Part shown: piece after piece, positions 32,819 to 33,956 of the stretch
Layout: every line of letters begins with the position of its first letter
Numbering within the stretch: position 1 is the first letter of the stretch
Origin: SBAX01 sp964646605
Lineage (GTDB): Bacteria > Planctomycetota > Phycisphaerae > UBA1845
Direction: 5' to 3'
DNA: 33,956 bases
Assembly (NCBI GenBank): GCA_964646605.1
Contig: CAZYEX010000009.1
Span: forward strand, 1-33,956
Made by a program: the position numbers and the translations under genes
The notes under the pieces: generated by a model
Database searches by the model: none
What the model saw: the letters and a program-made list of their open reading frames with translations, nothing else
What the model was told of the DNA's origin: nothing

Positions 32819-33956
32819 ATGATCATCGGAAAACGCGCGGGGGGCGTGCTCATCGCGTTGGCGCTGTTGCTGACCGCTCGGGCAGTTCCTCGGTCCGCGG
32901 CGGGGGGCGTATGCACCCTCAATGCGGATTGTTTTGATAACAATCCCTGCACGACCGATGCGTGCGTGGCCAACGTCTGCGAGCACACGAACAACACCAA
33001 CCCCTGTGACGATGGCAGCGCTTGCACGACCGGCGACGCCTGTTCCGCCGGTGCCTGCGTGGGCGGAGCGCCGCTCAACTGCGACGACGGCACTGTTTGT
33101 ACGGATGACTTCTGCGACGCGGTCCTCGCATGCCAGCATACCAACAACGCGTTTGCTTGTTCGGACGGGAACGCCTGCACGACCAGCGACGTTTGCAGCG
33201 GAGGGATCTGTGTGGGCGGGGGCCCACCGGATTGCAACGACGGAAACGCTTGCACTTCCGACTTCTGTAGTGCCCCGACCGGCTGCGTGAACCAGGACAT
33301 GTCCGCGTTCTGCAGCGACGGCAATGGTTGCACGGACGATAGCTGCAATCCGGCGACGGGTTGCGTCTTTACCAACAACACCGCATCGTGCAGCGACGGG
33401 AGTTCCTGTACCACCAACGACACGTGCTCGGGCGGGGCGTGCGTGGGTGGCGCTCCGCCGAACTGCGATGATGCCAACGTCTGCACCGACGACGCTTGCA
33501 ACCCCGCGACGGGATGCACCCACGTCAACAACACCGCTCCCTGCAACGACGGCAGCGCCTGCACCACCAACGACACTTGTGCAGGCGGCGCGTGCGTCGG
33601 CGGCGCAGCGCCGAATTGCGACGACGGGAACGTTTGCACGGACGACACGTGCAACCCCGCAACGGGCTGTACCCACACCAACAATACGGCCCCCTGCAAC
33701 GATGGGAGCGCATGTACGAGCAGCGACACGTGCGCCGGCGGGGTATGCGTCGGCGGAGCGGCGCCCAATTGCGATGACGCTAACGTATGTACCAATGATA
33801 GTTGCAACCCCGCGACCGGATGCGTCCATACGAACAACGCCGCGCCATGCAGCGACGGGAACGCCTGCACCAGCGGGGACGCCTGCTCCGCGGGGGTGTG
33901 CAGCGGAACGGCGATCACCTGCAACGACGGCAACGCCTGCACCGACGATAGCTGCA
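32819..33956 (+). CDS. Secreted Cys-rich repeat protein (partial, runs off the window)
   Basis: The reading frame begins at ATG 32819 (AAAGGGG just upstream) and is open to the window edge without a stop, about 379 residues. A signal peptide (MIIGKRAGGVLIALALLLTARAVPRSAAG) is followed by a tandem array built from units such as CDDGNVCTDDTCNPATGC, THTNNTAPC, NDGSACTTNDTC and AGGACVGGAAPN. One unit is 51 residues (153 bases). Unit starts are near 33080, 33233, 33464, 33617 and 33770; the gap from 33233 to 33464 holds an extra 26-residue half-unit. About six Cys per unit suggest disulfide-knotted modules with Asp/Asn-rich loops. It is likely a large extracellular protein of structural or adhesive role. 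The C-terminus is not in the window. Confidence 0.8.
   Translation, partial: MIIGKRAGGVLIALALLLTARAVPRSAAGGVCTLNADCFDNNPCTTDACVANVCEHTNNTNPCDDGSACTTGDACSAGACVGGAPLNCDDGTVCTDDFCDAVLACQHTNNAFACSDGNACTTSDVCSGGICVGGGPPDCNDGNACTSDFCSAPTGCVNQDMSAFCSDGNGCTDDSCNPATGCVFTNNTASCSDGSSCTTNDTCSGGACVGGAPPNCDDANVCTDDACNPATGCTHVNNTAPCNDGSACTTNDTCAGGACVGGAAPNCDDGNVCTDDTCNPATGCTHTNNTAPCNDGSACTSSDTCAGGVCVGGAAPNCDDANVCTNDSCNPATGCVHTNNAAPCSDGNACTSGDACSAGVCSGTAITCNDGNACTDDSC

Noticed and set aside
32410..33942. A 510-codon minus-strand frame antisense to the Cys-rich repeats and panB start
   Set aside because: It shows the same period in Pro/Ser/Gln-rich form, conflicts with the panB reading frame and with a plus-strand frame that has a signal peptide.
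32819..33956. CRISPR array suggested by regular spacing
   Set aside because: The repeat is a 153-base coding unit in one reading frame with diverged copies, not short identical repeats separated by unique spacers.

Overview
The window looks like a chromosome segment from a high-GC member of the Planctomycetota, probably a Phycisphaerae-like lineage. The reasons are the many large secreted proteins carrying short dockerin-like calcium-binding modules (motifs such as DLRDFAKFSNCFTG), a YWTD beta-propeller protein ending in a degenerate 'FKNLPG / DAFKGFAYPF' pair, a choice-of-anchor Q beta-helix protein, long signal peptides, and dispersed palindromic repeats between and even inside genes. Lineage and homology statements rest on motif recognition, since no database search was possible.

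Layout, left to right. 1-417: palindromic repeat cluster. 418-1110 (-): ribonuclease III. 1111-1636: regulatory spacer with a perfect 15-base palindrome. 1637-11668 (+): a 3343-residue secreted protein with an N-terminal dockerin-like pair, Ig-like domains, an embedded phospholipase A2-like domain with the catalytic His-Asp signature, a calcium-binding linker and ten tandem copies of a ~209-residue module. 11733-12527 (+): DUF4198 protein. 12620-14995 (+): retropepsin-like protease, TIGR04255-type protein and two unknown proteins, the last three overlapping. 15210-16456 (+): GHKL ATPase-like protein plus DUF4325 STAS-like protein. 16580-17887 (+): glutamate dehydrogenase.

17930-18005: palindromic repeat. 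18077-20518 (-): beta-helix protein whose signal-peptide region contains a copy of a dispersed repeat. 20962-21762 (-): Cys-rich triplicated protein with dockerin-like tail. 22004-23551 (+): secreted two-lobed aspartic protease with dockerin-like tail, followed by a membrane protein (23574-24236). 24271-25771 (-): AI-2E family transporter overlapping a 74-residue protein. 26100-29555 (+): YWTD propeller protein, then a secreted protein of unknown function, separated by a palindrome cluster that supplies the first gene's stop codon. 29703-32599 (-): panB, bifunctional-nuclease-domain protein, and an L-arabinokinase-like GHMP protein with an altered ATP loop. 32819 to the right edge (+): start of a secreted Cys-rich protein with a 153-base repeat period.

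How the genes fit together. Housekeeping genes (rnc, gdhA, panB, transporter) are interspersed with an export-heavy surface repertoire. Seven or eight proteins have signal peptides; four share recognisable dockerin-like modules and a fifth has a degenerate pair, yet no cohesin is visible, so the modules may serve as a surface or matrix attachment signal. The most system-like loci are the 12620-14995 cluster and the adjacent HATPase/DUF4325 pair. No tRNA, rRNA, CRISPR array, integrase or transposase was seen.
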